A DNA stretch of 64,000 nucleotides from Macropodus opercularis. Taxonomy: Eukaryota; Chordata; Actinopteri; Anabantiformes; Osphronemidae. The notes beneath the pieces were generated by a model. It was not told the origin of the DNA. It was given only the letters and a program-made list of their open reading frames with translations, and made no database searches. Of the stretch, positions 35,201-47,900 are shown one piece after another. Location: NCBI GenBank assembly GCA_030770545.1, contig CM061109.1:14988001-15052000 (forward strand), in the 5' to 3' direction. The position numbers and the translations under genes are program-made. The stretch's first letter is position 1. Every line of letters starts with the position of its first letter.

Positions 35201-37169
35201 CATGTACTCGTATTTATTGATTCTTGGGCTTATGCTGAGTTTATTGACGACACCTCACGCAGCTAAAGATGGAGCCAGAGCTTGCCCAGATGCCAATGAT
35301 AAATCCCCCATGCTGTTACTCATGCACTGTCCCCATGGCATTTCCAAGTAAATACCATCATAAGACATTTTATAGACTTCCATTCTGTCATGTGACGCCA
35401 TCTCAGCAGCCAACAAGGATAGTACTCCTGCTCCTAGTTATGCCCACATACAGTATGTTTGGCATTCCACTATTGTCTCCTGTTCAAGAGTAGAGTCCTG
35501 CAACCCTGACCCTACTAGTGATACCAAGGAGGTTAATCCAGCTGCTGTGACTCTAAAGCTAAATCATTCCCTACATATAGCACCGGTCCCATGGCTCATA
35601 ATTACGAGCTCACGCCTCTAAAGACACTGCATCACTGCTCCCTACACCTGCAGCCACGTACCGACTCCTCCTCTGCATTTTGAAGCCCTGCATGCCATTC
35701 ATGTCCTGCTCCGGTCCTCGTTATGCAGCTCCTACTAACGAAGCTCTTCTGGGGACTGTATACCTCGGCTGTGCTCACCTCGGGTTTGTACTCTCTTTGT
35801 TTGCTAATGTCGACTATTTTCTCTTGTTATTGCGCTGCCCAACTCCCAACCTGCTACTTTGCTCAGTCCAGCTTTTGTTTTCATTTCCTTGAGACATTTC
35901 ACCTTTTGATCCTTCTCTTTTTTAATTGTTTGCTTTGTGCTCATCCGTGTTTGCATTTGGGTCCAGGAGGTTCTGTTGGATACATTTCTGTTTTTAGTGT
36001 TTAGCTTCATACACTAGGAAAAAGGGTGGATTCTGGGGTAAACCGGTCATAAATATACCAAACTAAATTGAGGCTGAATTGAATATTTTACATTTGACTC
36101 CAAGCCATGGAGCAAGCTTTGAATATGAGGTCCCTCGTGTTCTCATGCTCCCACTTACTATTTCTTATTTTCACCAGTAAAACTTTCCTGCTCTGCGTCT
36201 GTTTCAGTTTGCAGTTGTTTTAAATCATACATATTGCATGTGTGTGACAACTCAGACATTATTTATATGTATAATAATCTTTAGCGTGTCCCTAAACATG
36301 CACTTACTCTTAAGGTTTCCAAATCACCTCAATTAAACAGATGGTGTTGAGATGGACTGCAGTGTTCAACAACATTAGTGCATTCAGTCCCCAGTCACCA
36401 TGGTCACTGGTGCACACTACTGCACACGGAATGTGTAACAGGGTTGGGTCATATGATGATGATAACAGATTAGTTTAGCTTGTATATCTCTTAAGTTGTG
36501 TCTATTTTGGGCGGCAGGAGTCTTTCCGCTCTGAATAAAATCTAGGCTGTTCAGGCTGTTTTTGACTCACTATAAAATCCTGTATTTTTTTCGTACATTG
36601 CCTATTGTTAACACGAGAGGTCTTATGAGACATACACTCCAAATAATAGTTTATTTTGGCAACCACACACCGAGTCTATGCTTCCTATTAAAGGAAGGGA
36701 GTAAAGGTGTTCGGATCTTTTTTAGACTATGGCTTCAGATGATCTACACCACAATGATGTACTTTCTCGTGCGTCATGGGAATGTAGTCAAAAAGCAGAA
36801 CTTACCGAAGCAGGAGTTTATGAAGCCGTACCAGTTGCAGCCGCTGGGTCCCAGCAGCCACCTTCCACGAATACTGGACGCGAAGCTGAGTGTGGTCCCG
36901 AACATACACACCAACATGTCGCTGACACTTATGTTCAACAACAGCATATTCACCGGTGTGCGCAGCTTCTTGAACTTGCAAAAGAGCAGGAGGACAATGA
37001 AATTGTTAAGGAAGCCAAACGTCATGATCAAGCCCAGCATCACTGACAGCACCACGAAGCCGGTGGGGGACAGCTTTCTGTCCCCCGCCGAGTCCATCAG
37101 CTCCCGGTCATCGCTCAGGTTAAAGCTGTAATTTAGAGCATCCAGGCCAGAAAACATCCTGAGGTCCAT
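24435..37169 (-). CDS. tmtops: teleost multiple tissue (TMT) opsin, spliced, 4 exons
   Basis: A non-visual, light-sensing G-protein-coupled receptor of the TMT/encephalopsin (OPN3) group, in the plasma membrane. Exons on the minus strand: 37169-36806, 33499-33174, 29966-29733 and 24647-24435; frames join to 378 codons plus stop. Asn13 and Asn17 are N-terminal glycosylation sequons. Cys111 and Cys187 are the usual disulphide pair. DRY is at 135-137, Glu181 lies at the ancestral counterion site, CWMP at 260-263, the retinal-binding Lys at 292 (LLAKSST) and NPLIY at 298-302. Tyr114 stands where visual opsins have the Glu113 counterion, as expected of this group. Which TMT paralogue this is was not settled. 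OPN3 is the main alternative; the FYRCF tail and the fish setting favour TMT. The gene interleaves with st6gal2. Confidence 0.9.
26270..29700 (+). other. st6gal2: st6gal2 3'UTR and downstream DNA
   Basis: There is an AATAAA at 26351-26356, only about 80 bases past the stop, and a strong AATAAA at 29674-29679. A long 3'UTR reaching the second would be about 3.4 kb. If so it would end some 30 bases before opsin exon 3 (29733). No coding exon was recognised in between on either strand. Confidence 0.45.
29507..29700 (+). other. possible 3'-terminal exon (+)
   Basis: TGACCTTTTTCTTCTGCAG at 29488-29506 is a textbook splice acceptor on the + strand, followed about 170 bases later by AATAAA (29674-29679). 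One frame reads only eight codons before a stop. It could be a spliced st6gal2 3'UTR exon or the end of an unannotated transcript; no partner exon was found. Confidence 0.25.
31690..31790. repeat. degenerate dispersed repeat tail
   Basis: TTTTAAAGCACATTGAATTG and AATGTGCTGTTTAAATCAAG resemble the 3' end of a high-copy fish element (from memory: ...AAGCACTTTGAATTGCC, then ATGTGCTATATAAATAAA). The family was not assigned. Confidence 0.45.
31865..31909. repeat. 13-bp perfect hairpin
   Basis: ATTATCACAGCAG (31865-31877) is matched exactly by CTGCTGTGATAAT (31897-31909), with a 19-base loop, inside opsin intron 2. Confidence 0.65.
33500..36805 (-). other. opsin intron 1, including a possible degenerate mobile element
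   Basis: About 34450-36000 differs from the AT-rich surroundings: it is C/T-rich, has few long A/T runs, and contains phrases common in fish LTR-type elements (CTTCCTGTTTTGTCTCC, ACCTGCCCCTTTATAGGCAG, GCATTTGGGTCC). No intact transposase, reverse transcriptase or terminal repeat was found. The rest of the intron is AT-rich without signal. Confidence 0.35.
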
Positions 37170-38090
37170 TCATCGGGGTCCCGCTTCACCCCGGAGCCCG
37201 TTGGTTGTTACAGTCGTCTCACCTTCGTAAGTCTTTCTTCGTGCTGTTTTTGCTCTGGGACATGTGACGTGCACTTTATGTTGCGTGACAAACGTACATT
37301 CCTCCGTGGATGTGCGGATCATTCCGTTTCCAAATAAGTGACGACGACAAGACGGCTGAAAACACAATGTAGCCAAAGTTCTACCTGTCACTTTTACGCA
37401 TCGTGCGTCTCACACTCCACGAGCGTCTCGCCAGATTTCAGTGGCGCCAGTTTGTCTTGGTGCCTACACGCTCATTGCTGATCCAAATCACCTGAGACTC
37501 TACTTCTTAGAGACCAGCTGTTAATTGATGTGCAAGTCTGTGGTTCGCGCTCACGGTGAAGACTGCGAGCTCTAAAGTGCGCTCCGCTCCGCTCCCAGCA
37601 TCTTTTAAAGTCGACTCCTACGTCACGGGGACTGGACTGACTGCAGCTACCGGGGAGGTGTTGCTACATGTGTGTCTCCCTATTTCCTCTCTAAACGTTT
37701 CCTTGCATTATAATTATCTGGTACTTGACGCTGCTTTTACGCGTCCGGCCTGCTGTGAGGTGGGATCGTGAATTCACTGATTGCCCAGGCAGGTGATTCA
37801 GGTGAACGGATGACTGGGAGCAGTGACATTTTGCAGGCAGCTGGGACGAAGGACATCCTTCCCAACGTGGCTCGTCAGGGCGTCCTGCGAGGCTGGGAGG
37901 TGGGTTTCTCATACTCCCACCCCCTGCTGGAGCCAAACCGCCTCCAAAACAGAAATCCATTCTTTGAAGCATGTCCAGTTCATTCATGTCAGCCACAGAG
38001 AGTCTTTACTTTAAATTCGTTTTATTGTTATGCTTGCATAGCATGACAAGAAAATTCCCCCCACTGCATTTCAAAGACTTATATAGTAGA
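37170..38090. promoter_or_regulatory. upstream region of the opsin gene
   Basis: Directly 5' of the opsin start codon on the minus strand the sequence becomes richer in G+C to about 37800 (CTCCGCTCCGCTCCCAGC near 37580-37600) and holds no other gene, so it should contain the leader and promoter. No TATA box or specific factor site stands out. Confidence 0.35.
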
Positions 38091-38094
38091 GCCC

Positions 38095-38622
38095 AATAAA
38101 GCCCCTTAAGGAAGCATGGAGGACAGTGAAGATGAAGAACAGATCAGTGCTGGGGGACGTCCTTCATGCACTGAGCTTATTCTATCCACTAACATGCCTC
38201 CATGTCCACACGTGACCAACTTTGTCTCTTTTTCTCTAGTTGTGCTTCTCCCCGTCTGTCTCTCTCTCTGTCATGTATCGTCAGACTCAGAGCCATGTGT
38301 CTCCAGTGTTCAGTTGCTGGTCCAACCATCCTGCCTTTGTCTGCTGCTGCTTGTTGTTGTTGTTGTGTTGTTTTCTCTCCTCTCTATCCCTTGGCCTTCA
38401 CATTGAGCCTGGGTCTGCTGGAGGTTTCTTCCTCTATAGAGAAGGAGTTTTTCCACTGTTGCTATTAAAATAATTTATTGATTAGCTACAATTAAAAGCT
38501 TGCTCTATGTGGGATTTGTTGGGTTTAGTTGTGTATGGTCTTAAACCTTACTTGTAAAGTGCCTTGAGAAAACTGTTGTTGTGACTTGGTGCTTTATAAA
38601 TAAAATTGAATTGAATTGAATC
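38095..38622 (+). repeat. dispersed teleost repeat with (GAATT)n tail
   Basis: Phrases such as GAGCCTGGGTCTGCTGGAGG, ATGTGGGATTTGTTGGGTTT, TGTAAAGTGCCTTGAGA and GTGCTTTATAAATAAAATTG, ending in TTGAATTGAATTGAAT, match from memory one of the commonest fish repeats (a non-LTR-like 3' end with a short tandem tail). The + strand is the usual orientation. The left boundary is approximate. Open frames in it are not genes. Confidence 0.75.
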
Positions 38623-41230
38623 AAGGCCCAGAGTGGGCAGACCATTCTAAAAAGCATTAATAAAGCTCTGCAGTGACAGAAATCATAATAAAGAATGGAT
38701 TACATCATTGCGTTATAACTGTGTTTTCTACAGATGATTTGAAATAGTGTTACCTTTCAGAAATTGTGTGATTGATGCAGAGTACAAGCCCTTTGCAAAA
38801 CTCCCAGAAAGACGAATATTAAACAATAGTACATTTATATAGCGATTTAAAATGTTTTTATATATAGCCAGAGGGGACCTTTGAAGAGCGTTATGACGGT
38901 AGATATTAAGCATGACCTGCATACTATATTTCTCACAGCCCATTCCCAGAGTGTTCTAGCTGTGATAGGGGGGGTTGTGTTAGACATTTGTCACAGCAGA
39001 CAGTTTTATCTTCAAATCAGTAAAAGCACAGACGTTATGTATAATAACAACTTGGTGACACCGAGCCAGCATCCACTAAAACCAAACCAGCTTCCTGAAA
39101 GACGCACAAACCAATTCAGCCATCATTTAGTACTAAAGTCGACAATCCATGACTTGATAAAATCATCACAAAGTGGTGACATTTTGGCTCAGCGTGGAAA
39201 ACTATGCTCTAGCTAAATTTTCCTTTTTTTGCTAACTGTTGCTTGCAGTTCTCGTTTTCTGTTGCTGTTTTCACCTCTACTAATACATCTGAGCCATTGT
39301 TCATGATGTTCTGTGTTGGCGGGTTTTTATGTCAATCCCTGTTATTAACATGGGTCAGGCTTACAAACAGCTGACCTGACAAATGGTCTGATCTGGAAAA
39401 GGTGTCATAGAGACTTTATCAGCCGATGACATGAACCTTTTAAAACATGCCAAAAATAAAAGAAAGCAAGATATTGTAACGCTTCCTCAAAACTGTCTTT
39501 GATAATGAAATGAAAATATGCTTCTCTTCCTCTGACATTTCATTTACAGTTATTGTTTTTTTTCCATCAAGAAAAGGAATCATGTTTTAAATAAGTGTTT
39601 TAAAGACAGATTACCAGACTGTAATACATTAGTCTTTTATTCCAGTCAGCCACATTGTTAAAACCTTCTGATCTGGAAAAAAATAGCCTTTCTGTAAAAG
39701 TGCTACTAAAAATAACCATACAATTGTCCTGTGATTATTTGACATCTAAAGTACAGTTTTGTTCACTTTCTTTTGTATTACAGCAGATTGAATTCTGTGG
39801 ACATGTCTTGAAATAAAACAGTGGACTGGAGGGTTGTTTTTAATCATAGCCTAACATTTTTCTGCCATCTCAGTGACTCAAAGCAGATCATTAAGCTGTG
39901 CCACTACAGACATCAACAACTGAGTTACTGTTATCTGAGTGCTCATGTTAGGGCCTTTTGCCCAAGTATGGCAGGAAGCCAACTGAATTGATTGCACTGT
40001 GACTGATGTCACTCCACATTTATCAAACTTTCCTCCATGCATGAAGCTACAGATGCATGAACTGCTTTGAATTGACACTGTGCTTTATAAATAAAACTGA
40101 TTGGCTGTTAACGTGTGACTCTGATGCCAGTCTTTCTATTTACTGTTGTGAGGAACAGTAGAGAATTACTGTAGTTGGAGTAAGTAACAAATGTTACATA
40201 CATAAAATCATATTTTTACCTCAACAGACTACAAGTTAATTTACATCTGACAAAAATGAAGGGTTTGATCTGATTGTGGCTCTAGATAAAAACTTACCGT
40301 TCGTTTAAATCAGAATTCGAGTACTCACCACACTAAAAAGTAAAAGCTTTACCCTGTTGGTGGTGCTTATAGTAAACTTTAAGAATTCGCAAAGTACTAC
40401 AACAGAACATGTAACACTGTAATTTCCTTTGCCAAGCGTCTCTGTTGCAGATGGTCACTACACTTATGGTGATGCTAAACAGGCTAAAAAGTCACGTTTA
40501 CCTTCCCTAAAGTAACAAAAGTCACGAAACGGACTGTTTCTCATCTATTTCCATCAGATGTGCTCTGTAGTGTTTAAACACCAAACCTCCGTCACATACA
40601 GTAAATCTTAGGGATATGCATTTATTTGTGTTGAGCTGAAACATCATCTGGTGCATCTCCTGTCAGATGGGAGCTTACCTAGAGCAACATTTACTCAATA
40701 TGTTGCCAGTTTTCACATTTATTTCAAACTGTGCTTTCCACACAAGATATTACACTAATACTAGAAAACATAATATTAAGGTGTTACAGTACATGACTTC
40801 ATTTCCCCACTCATCGTGCAACCTCTTACTTTTTAAGAAATGTTTCTACAGGCTGGTTAACCAGTCCACTGCCATGTCTCCTACACGTTTCCATACATGG
40901 ATGATAACTGTGTGACCTCACAAATGCGCTTATGGATTAGGAGGAGGATGCCGCTTAAGTTCACACGCGAGTCAGGGCAGGTGAGAGAATACTTTTGGCC
41001 AGAACAGTGCAGCTAATGGATACAGTAGGTTCTACCACGAGGCGTCTGCCAGCGCCAAACAAGTTATAGCGGCGGACAGAGGGAGACCACACTGGAAGGG
41101 TTCATGTGGTGAAATGTGTCATGTTTGGACGTTAACAGCCACGTGTTTCCTTGTAATAACCCAAATAAAGTGTTTTGTTAATCAAAAGCATCCCTCGTGG
41201 TGGGGATATCAACTTATTGCTAGAGGAAAA
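38623..41230. other. intergenic DNA between opsin and uxs1
   Basis: AT-rich, with no exon-like sequence. A second, worn copy of the TTTATAAATAAAACTGA-type repeat tail is at about 40060-40105. The region separates the divergently transcribed opsin (-) and uxs1 (+). Confidence 0.55.
40060..40105 (+). repeat. short copy of a dispersed repeat tail
   Basis: GTGCTTTATAAATAAAACTG resembles the 3' end of the element at 38095-38622. Only the tail is recognisable. Confidence 0.45.
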
Positions 41231-41958
41231 CCAGGCTGCTCAATCGAGCCGAGACTAATCGCTCATGTGCCGCTAGTCCTCGGCCCGGCTGAGGGGCGCA
41301 AAGTGCGACACTTCTGCGTTTGCTCTGCCTTAAGATAAACAGTTGTTGCGCTTTGCGGGTATTTTTTTCTGTATATAAATGTGAGGCGAGGTTTGAGACA
41401 GTTGCTTATCTCTCAGCGGCAGTTATGAACAGGAGAAAAACACGAGTTCGGTGGGTTAGCTTGCTAGCTAGACGTAGCTAACTGCTAGTGATGTGCTAAC
41501 GGCTAACCGTTTGGTTCACTGTAATACTTGTTGCTAATACGGTAACGCACGTAAACATACGAGTAACGCTTTTGTCTATGGAGAAAGAAGTCGGCTAAGA
41601 CGTCAGACCGGTTTGTCGGGGATTAATGGCGGTGGTACATAACTTGGTGTGTAACTAGTGGTTAACCTTGACACTCCAGTGTAGCCCGTCACCTGATAGT
41701 GTTGCTACCTGTGCTGTGTGGACGCTGCTAGCCACGTAAACCGGTCCCGCTCGGTGTTGACGTAGCAGGAGCAGCTAGCTCGCCCGTCGTTCTTAGCTTC
41801 CTGCGCTTACTCTGTTGTTTACAAGCAACAAAGCCACTACAAGCCTCGATAAACGACAACATCCCCATAATCGGACTCCTCCAAGGACATGAACGGCTGC
41901 GAGCCAAAATGCTGTAGCTGGACTTGAGCGTGTTTCCTGGTTCAGTTGCATTGAGCGG
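41230..41958 (+). promoter_or_regulatory. uxs1: CpG-rich promoter and 5'UTR of uxs1
   Basis: CpG frequency rises sharply here, just before the uxs1 start codon. A TATA-like TATATAAAT is at 41372-41380, about 580 bases before the ATG. The frame of the start codon has an in-frame stop at 41890-41892 and no ATG after it until 41959, which supports the chosen start. The transcription start is unknown. Confidence 0.5.
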
Positions 41959-44900
41959 ATGATGAAGCGGGTCATATGGATGGTTTCAGGACTGAACAGA
42001 AGAATGATGAAGCTGCTTTTCGCCCTTGCTTTGATCGCCTACATTGCCTGTAAGTAAACTCATTCGTGAGTGAACATATCTTATATATAACAGTGACAAC
42101 TCTTTGCTTGTTTTTCTAAACCTTGGCAGACAAGGAGTAAATGATTAGCTGAAACAGGCACAGATCACTCTTTGGTGGCCAAGCTCCCATTAAACATAAA
42201 AATGTTGAATTAGTTGTTAGTCATTATTGACTTTGAAACAACGTTATCCTCTTGGATTATTTAATGACTGTTGTTGAGTTGTGTTATCTGTCTGGGGGAA
42301 CATCAACCATTCAGTTTTGAAGGGGGACACACTTGGAATTTACTTTTTAAACATAGTTGTACTCAAAACGTTTCTGGGGTTTCCAACAGGAAGTTAAATT
42401 ACTATTTTTAGTCAGTGAACTGATTATTTGCTTACAATCTTCTTTTGTAAAATTTCTAATGTTAGTGTGTAGTAATAAAAAGTCTGTCTTGTTAAATTAC
42501 ATTGCATGAGATGTATTTATTGGGCTGTAATCAACAACACCAAGTCTAAGGCAAGTCTGAGTTTGTATCAAAGAGGGAAGAAATTCATTCAAGTCTGATT
42601 GATGTGGGCTCCTGTCTTTTACATGGTGTGATTTAAAAATTTTCCTTAAGTCGTAGCTTTGTAAAAATGAAATGTGAAATGAAATAGACTAGAGTTGTCT
42701 GCATCTCTTCAGTCTTGGTGGGATCCATTCGCTTTGCCTCCACTGACACATATTGTGACATTTAACCTTACACAAGCTTAGTGGAGGACATTGTGGGTTG
42801 TCTACTCTTGGTTTATATGTGTTTGATAAAGAAAGACTCAGGAGTCTGGGTTTTTTTGGACTGATGTAACTGCTCAATATTTTATCTTCTTCTTTAATCT
42901 TGCTTCATGTCAACCTTTTTCTGTCCCTCTTCCAGCTGTGTGGGGAACATATACGAACATGAGGTACGTATGTTTCTTACAGCTTTAAATTCAAGTACAA
43001 GACCACTTTACTTCTAGTTATTATGGTAACAGGAGGCGGCAGTAAAATTGTAATGCACATACAGAAGAATAAATGTAAACATTCAACAACAGTCCAGTCA
43101 ATACAGCAGGATGGATATGACTGGACAATCCCCTAAAACTGAGCTTTTATGTACAAGCAGACAGTTAGTTATAATGTACATGCGTGTGTGTGTATGTGTT
43201 TTATTCTGTGTAAAATTATGTTGCGTCAACTTTGCGTCCTCAGCCTTATTAAGCAGGACGTAATATTAAATAATATAATGCTACTCTGAATCTTAATATA
43301 ATTGTTTATTGGGTTTGAATTTCACTTGATGGTTGTGGCCAACACAACTCAGCATATTTTCCAAATTTCCTAGTAAGGTTTTATTGATCTACTTGAATGA
43401 TTTAGCTTTGGTGCTTTAAACTCTCTAATCAGTATTCACAGAGGATCTGGAGCTTCAGCAACAGGATTAATCATCTCAATAAAGGCACAGAGTCACTCTA
43501 ATGACATTATTTACTGAACATTATGAGTGTGATCTTCATCAGCAGGGGCTATTCAGCTACTTGATGTTGTGTAGATTTTCACATTAAAGTTAATCAATCC
43601 AGACAAGAAAATGTAATATGCAGGCCAAAAAAACATGGATTTATACCCTCTCTTGACAGATATTTAACTCAAGAGCATGACAGTGTCTCATGATGTGAAG
43701 TGTTGTGAATGAATTTCACCTACAGTGGCTTACCTTATGTGTCTTCATGCCTGTTCTTACATCATAGATCAATTCAAGAAACTGGAGAAATGACGATCAA
43801 GGACAGAATTAATGATGTGAGTTTAACTGTGTTACTGCTGTTTTTATGTCCACTTAATTTGTTTGCTTTTGAGGATTTGATTTGAGGACAGAGGATCTCG
43901 GTTATATTTTATCATTATTTACAGAGTTAAGTACACAAGTAGAGCCAGCACATACCAAACTTTGCGTTTCTGCCTCTGTCAAAATGTTGCGTAGAAATTA
44001 TACATATTCTCCTGATACAAATTATAATTGCTTCAGTATTAAATCAAACGCTATGCTTATCAAGCGTTGCAGGTGCTTGCTAAATTAATTACATCAGCTT
44101 GACCTTAGAGTTCAAAGACTTGACGGGTCTGTAGCAACCGTCACATTTCTGGCAGCCTTATAGGCAAAAATCATTTTGATGATTTCAAAGCAGCAGAACG
44201 TTATAACTGTAAAGCGTGATATTAATAAAAGATACCGTCTGAAAATGCTACTATAGAAGAAATAACTTAGATTAACATTTTGTGACAAAACACAAACTCT
44301 CCTCAAGGACTTTGTGACCCTCTGCCCAGCAGATGTGCCACAGTCAGCATACAGCCTTGCGTTCATGTATACATGTGCAGTAGATGCATTCATCCATGAT
44401 GTGTCTTTCTCCCTTCATTAATTTATTATTATTATTTATTATTATATTAACATGAAAATGACATGAACTTAACCATCAGTTTATATTAAAATATTTGTGT
44501 GGTATTACAATCTTAAGACATTCAGGGGCCAGTTCAGCACTGAAGCCTTTTCATTCTCACCTCCCTTCAGGCTTTGGCTCCTCTCAGAGAAAAGATTCAT
44601 GATCTGGAACAAAGGTATGTACAGTGTTATATCTCAGCAAAGAGGAAGAGTAATCTTGGGGCAGATTACGTTCATATTATAGCAATATTGTGCTGTATGT
44701 TTGCTTCTTTAGTTCCTTGCATATCAAGCAAAACATATACATTATGTTATTTATAAAATGATCTTATATCACAAATACAGTGAATCTAAGAGTAACTTTG
44801 TGCTTTAGTAAAGTACTTAATTTATTTTTATAAATAATTAATAAAAACTGTTTCATTAAAAAATGAAACCTAAGTTGTGAAGTTGAATAGTAAAGAAAGA

Positions 44901-47900
44901 TAGAACATGTAATTACCAAGGACTTTGAACTGTTCACTTCTCATTCACTCTTTATTAAGAGTTTGTTTTCTCTCAGTTTTTCTCAGAAATACCCACCTGT
45001 GAAATTCCTGTCAGAAAAGGATCGAAAGAGAATTTTGGTACGTGACAAACTCTCTCCTATACTGCAGTCACTGTGCGCCTACAGTATTTGACATTGTCGT
45101 CTCTTGTTCTACATGTAGTTCTCAACAGACTGGCAAACCAATTCAAGTTAACAATTAAGTAAATCTTAACATAAGAACGTGGTTTAACAAGTGGTGCACA
45201 TTTTCTTTCTACCTGCCTACTTTGACATTTGATTGGTACTCGTGATTGTTGCCATGTGCAGAGAAGAATATAGTAGCTGTTCCTCCCCTGTTTCAGCATC
45301 TGCATATGCCTCCATGTAGCTGTTTGCTGTGCCAAACTAACAACATTTATTAGATTCTTTGGAGCTAAAGAAAGTGTACATGAGGTATTCTAGGCATTTA
45401 AACAAACCGTGCACCCATTTGGACGACTATACAAGGATTAATTCAGCTTGTCTTAAACTCTTTGTTTGTTTCAGGACAAAATGCAATATTTTTATTGGTT
45501 GTGTAATGAAGTTGTGTTCCTCCACTAGATTACTGGAGGGGCTGGTTTTGTTGGTTCCCACCTGACTGATAAGCTGATGATGGATGGCCATGAGGTTACT
45601 GTGGTTGACAACTTCTTCACAGGGAGAAAAAGAAATGTAGAGCACTGGATTGGTCATGAAAACTTTGAGCTCATCAATCATGATGTGGTGGAGCCTCTCT
45701 ATATTGAAGGTGAGTGAGGGAGTAAATGGAGAGTGATGAGACTGTTAAGGTTTAAAGCAGAATTGCAAACTAACAGAAACTTAAACGGTGCCATTAACAC
45801 AACAGTCTATTAGGAATTTACATAATCATTAAATGAGTTTTACTATTTAGCTATTTAGCCTCATGATACTGCATATTTCCATGATGGGTGTTAACAGAGA
45901 TGCTTATAGGTTAGAGCAGAGAATTGTTGTCTACATGGCAGAGTTACCATTGAATATATGTATTCAAAGAAAGTATATCAAGTGCTTAGCATGTATAAGC
46001 GTGTGACAAAGGTAGCAAATGTGGTGTAATGTGGCAGGCATTAAGCCCTGCTGCAGTGCTAATATAGCCATAGGCCCCTGCAGATGTGGGTGAGCAGTGG
46101 TAGTTCAGGATGTTCTGCCCGTCTTCTTGGTAATGGACAGGAAATGTCTTCCTCATTGTTGCAGCCTTGTTGCTATGGTTTGTTCAAGCCAGTTACATCA
46201 GGTCTCAGCAGTGTGCAGGGTGATACAAGCTGACTGGATGTAGCTAATAGGTACAAAATCATTAACCATAAATGGCGCACGAAAATCTCTTGCAGTAAAT
46301 AAATAGTATTTAGGTGAAGTGATTCCGTTGTCAGCTCTGAGTTATCTCACAGACGTCACTCAGTTTACACTGAGATGACATTGGGTGGCTCCATTAGAAT
46401 AACACAAACAAGGGCAGTATCAGTGATTCACCAATTTCATATAATGGGCTGATATGACCTAGACATAATCTAGTATGCTATCATCTTATTGATTTTCACA
46501 GACTAGCACACAGACACATCAGCGCCATTAAAATGTAAATTTGCATGAAGGTATGCAGGAACCAAACAAGAATCGTGACTACTATGACTCTAGCAAACAC
46601 AAAACCATGGCTCCTATAGCTGTGTCTTTGTAGTTGAAAAGTAATATTTGTAAGATCCACCAGCTTTGAGTGTCATCCAAGTCTTATGATGTGTGAAAAT
46701 GTAAAATCTGGAAAAAGTTTAGCAGTTGTGTACACTGTGGACGGGAATAAGATGGAAGGCAGCACCATGAAAGTGCCTGCTCACACCAGGATGCGCCATG
46801 GCTGTCATGACAATTATGGCCTTGCATGTGGTAGATAAAAGAAAATAAAGAAATGGAAATTTAAAGAGAATCTTCAAAAACTCTGATACGAAATACGCTC
46901 AGATACCCTGCTGCTGGCCACTGCACACAATTCCGAAATAAGGGTGTCTGTATTTTAGTGACAAGAAACCGGGATGTGTTATAACGACCAGAGAAACGTA
47001 GAAACAAGACTGAAAAGCTCTGAAAGTGAAACTGTTTGGAGCCATGGATGGAGAGGTGCGAAGCCTTCGTCCGGTGGTGGCGTTAACCTAAAAAGATTCA
47101 TAGAAGAGATTGTTTTAGAAGACGAGAAGATGGCGATGCCGCTGTCTCTGTGTCAGCTCCACCATTTTAACTTTTTAAAATGAATTTGAGTGGTCCTTCT
47201 GAATGGTGCTCTCCTGTGTAGGCAGTACCGTAAAAACATTTTACTCCTGCTTCTCACAGTGGATCAGATCTACCACCTGGCATCTCCAGCCTCTCCTCCT
47301 AACTACATGTATAACCCCATCAAAACCCTGAAGACCAACACCATTGGTACTCTGAACATGCTTGGTGAGTAAGAGCATGATACTGACAGTATTCAGAAAA
47401 GCCATGGGTCTCAAAAGCAGGATACATTTTGCATTAAGTTGGAATTCAACATTTGACTAAAGTTGAATAAGTTGTCGTGATATTGTTAGATCAGTTCATG
47501 AAGATGTTTTTACTTCAAACTTTAATTAAAACCATTTGTTCATCATGATTGCTTTTATAATGAGAGAAATGACTGCAGTAATGTTCAAATGTGCTTTAAT
47601 CACCTTGTTTACCAAATAGCAAGAATTACATAAAATACAATAGTCAGTAATGAAACTTAAAAAAATGAAGCAGACAAATTCAACATAGGCTTGTGGGTAG
47701 TTCATGTTGATGACGTTTTTATTGTGAATGACCATGTAATACATGGAAGAAGGCATTTCATGAATCAGCGCGTAAGCCCTTTATTTGTGTATCTGTCTTT
47801 GATAAGGCACTGCCAACGTTTTGAAATTGTTTAGCTTGTTATGGTGCAGTATGTTCTATCACCCTTTTTGCTCAGGTTTAAGGCCAGAGTTTAATCTCCT

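Noticed and set aside
36562..37131. 189-codon + strand open frame
   Set aside because: It is the antisense shadow of opsin exon 1, and its extension upstream has no coding features.
38116..38473. Overlapping + strand frames with Leu/Ser/Cys-rich translations
   Set aside because: They fall inside a dispersed fish repeat.
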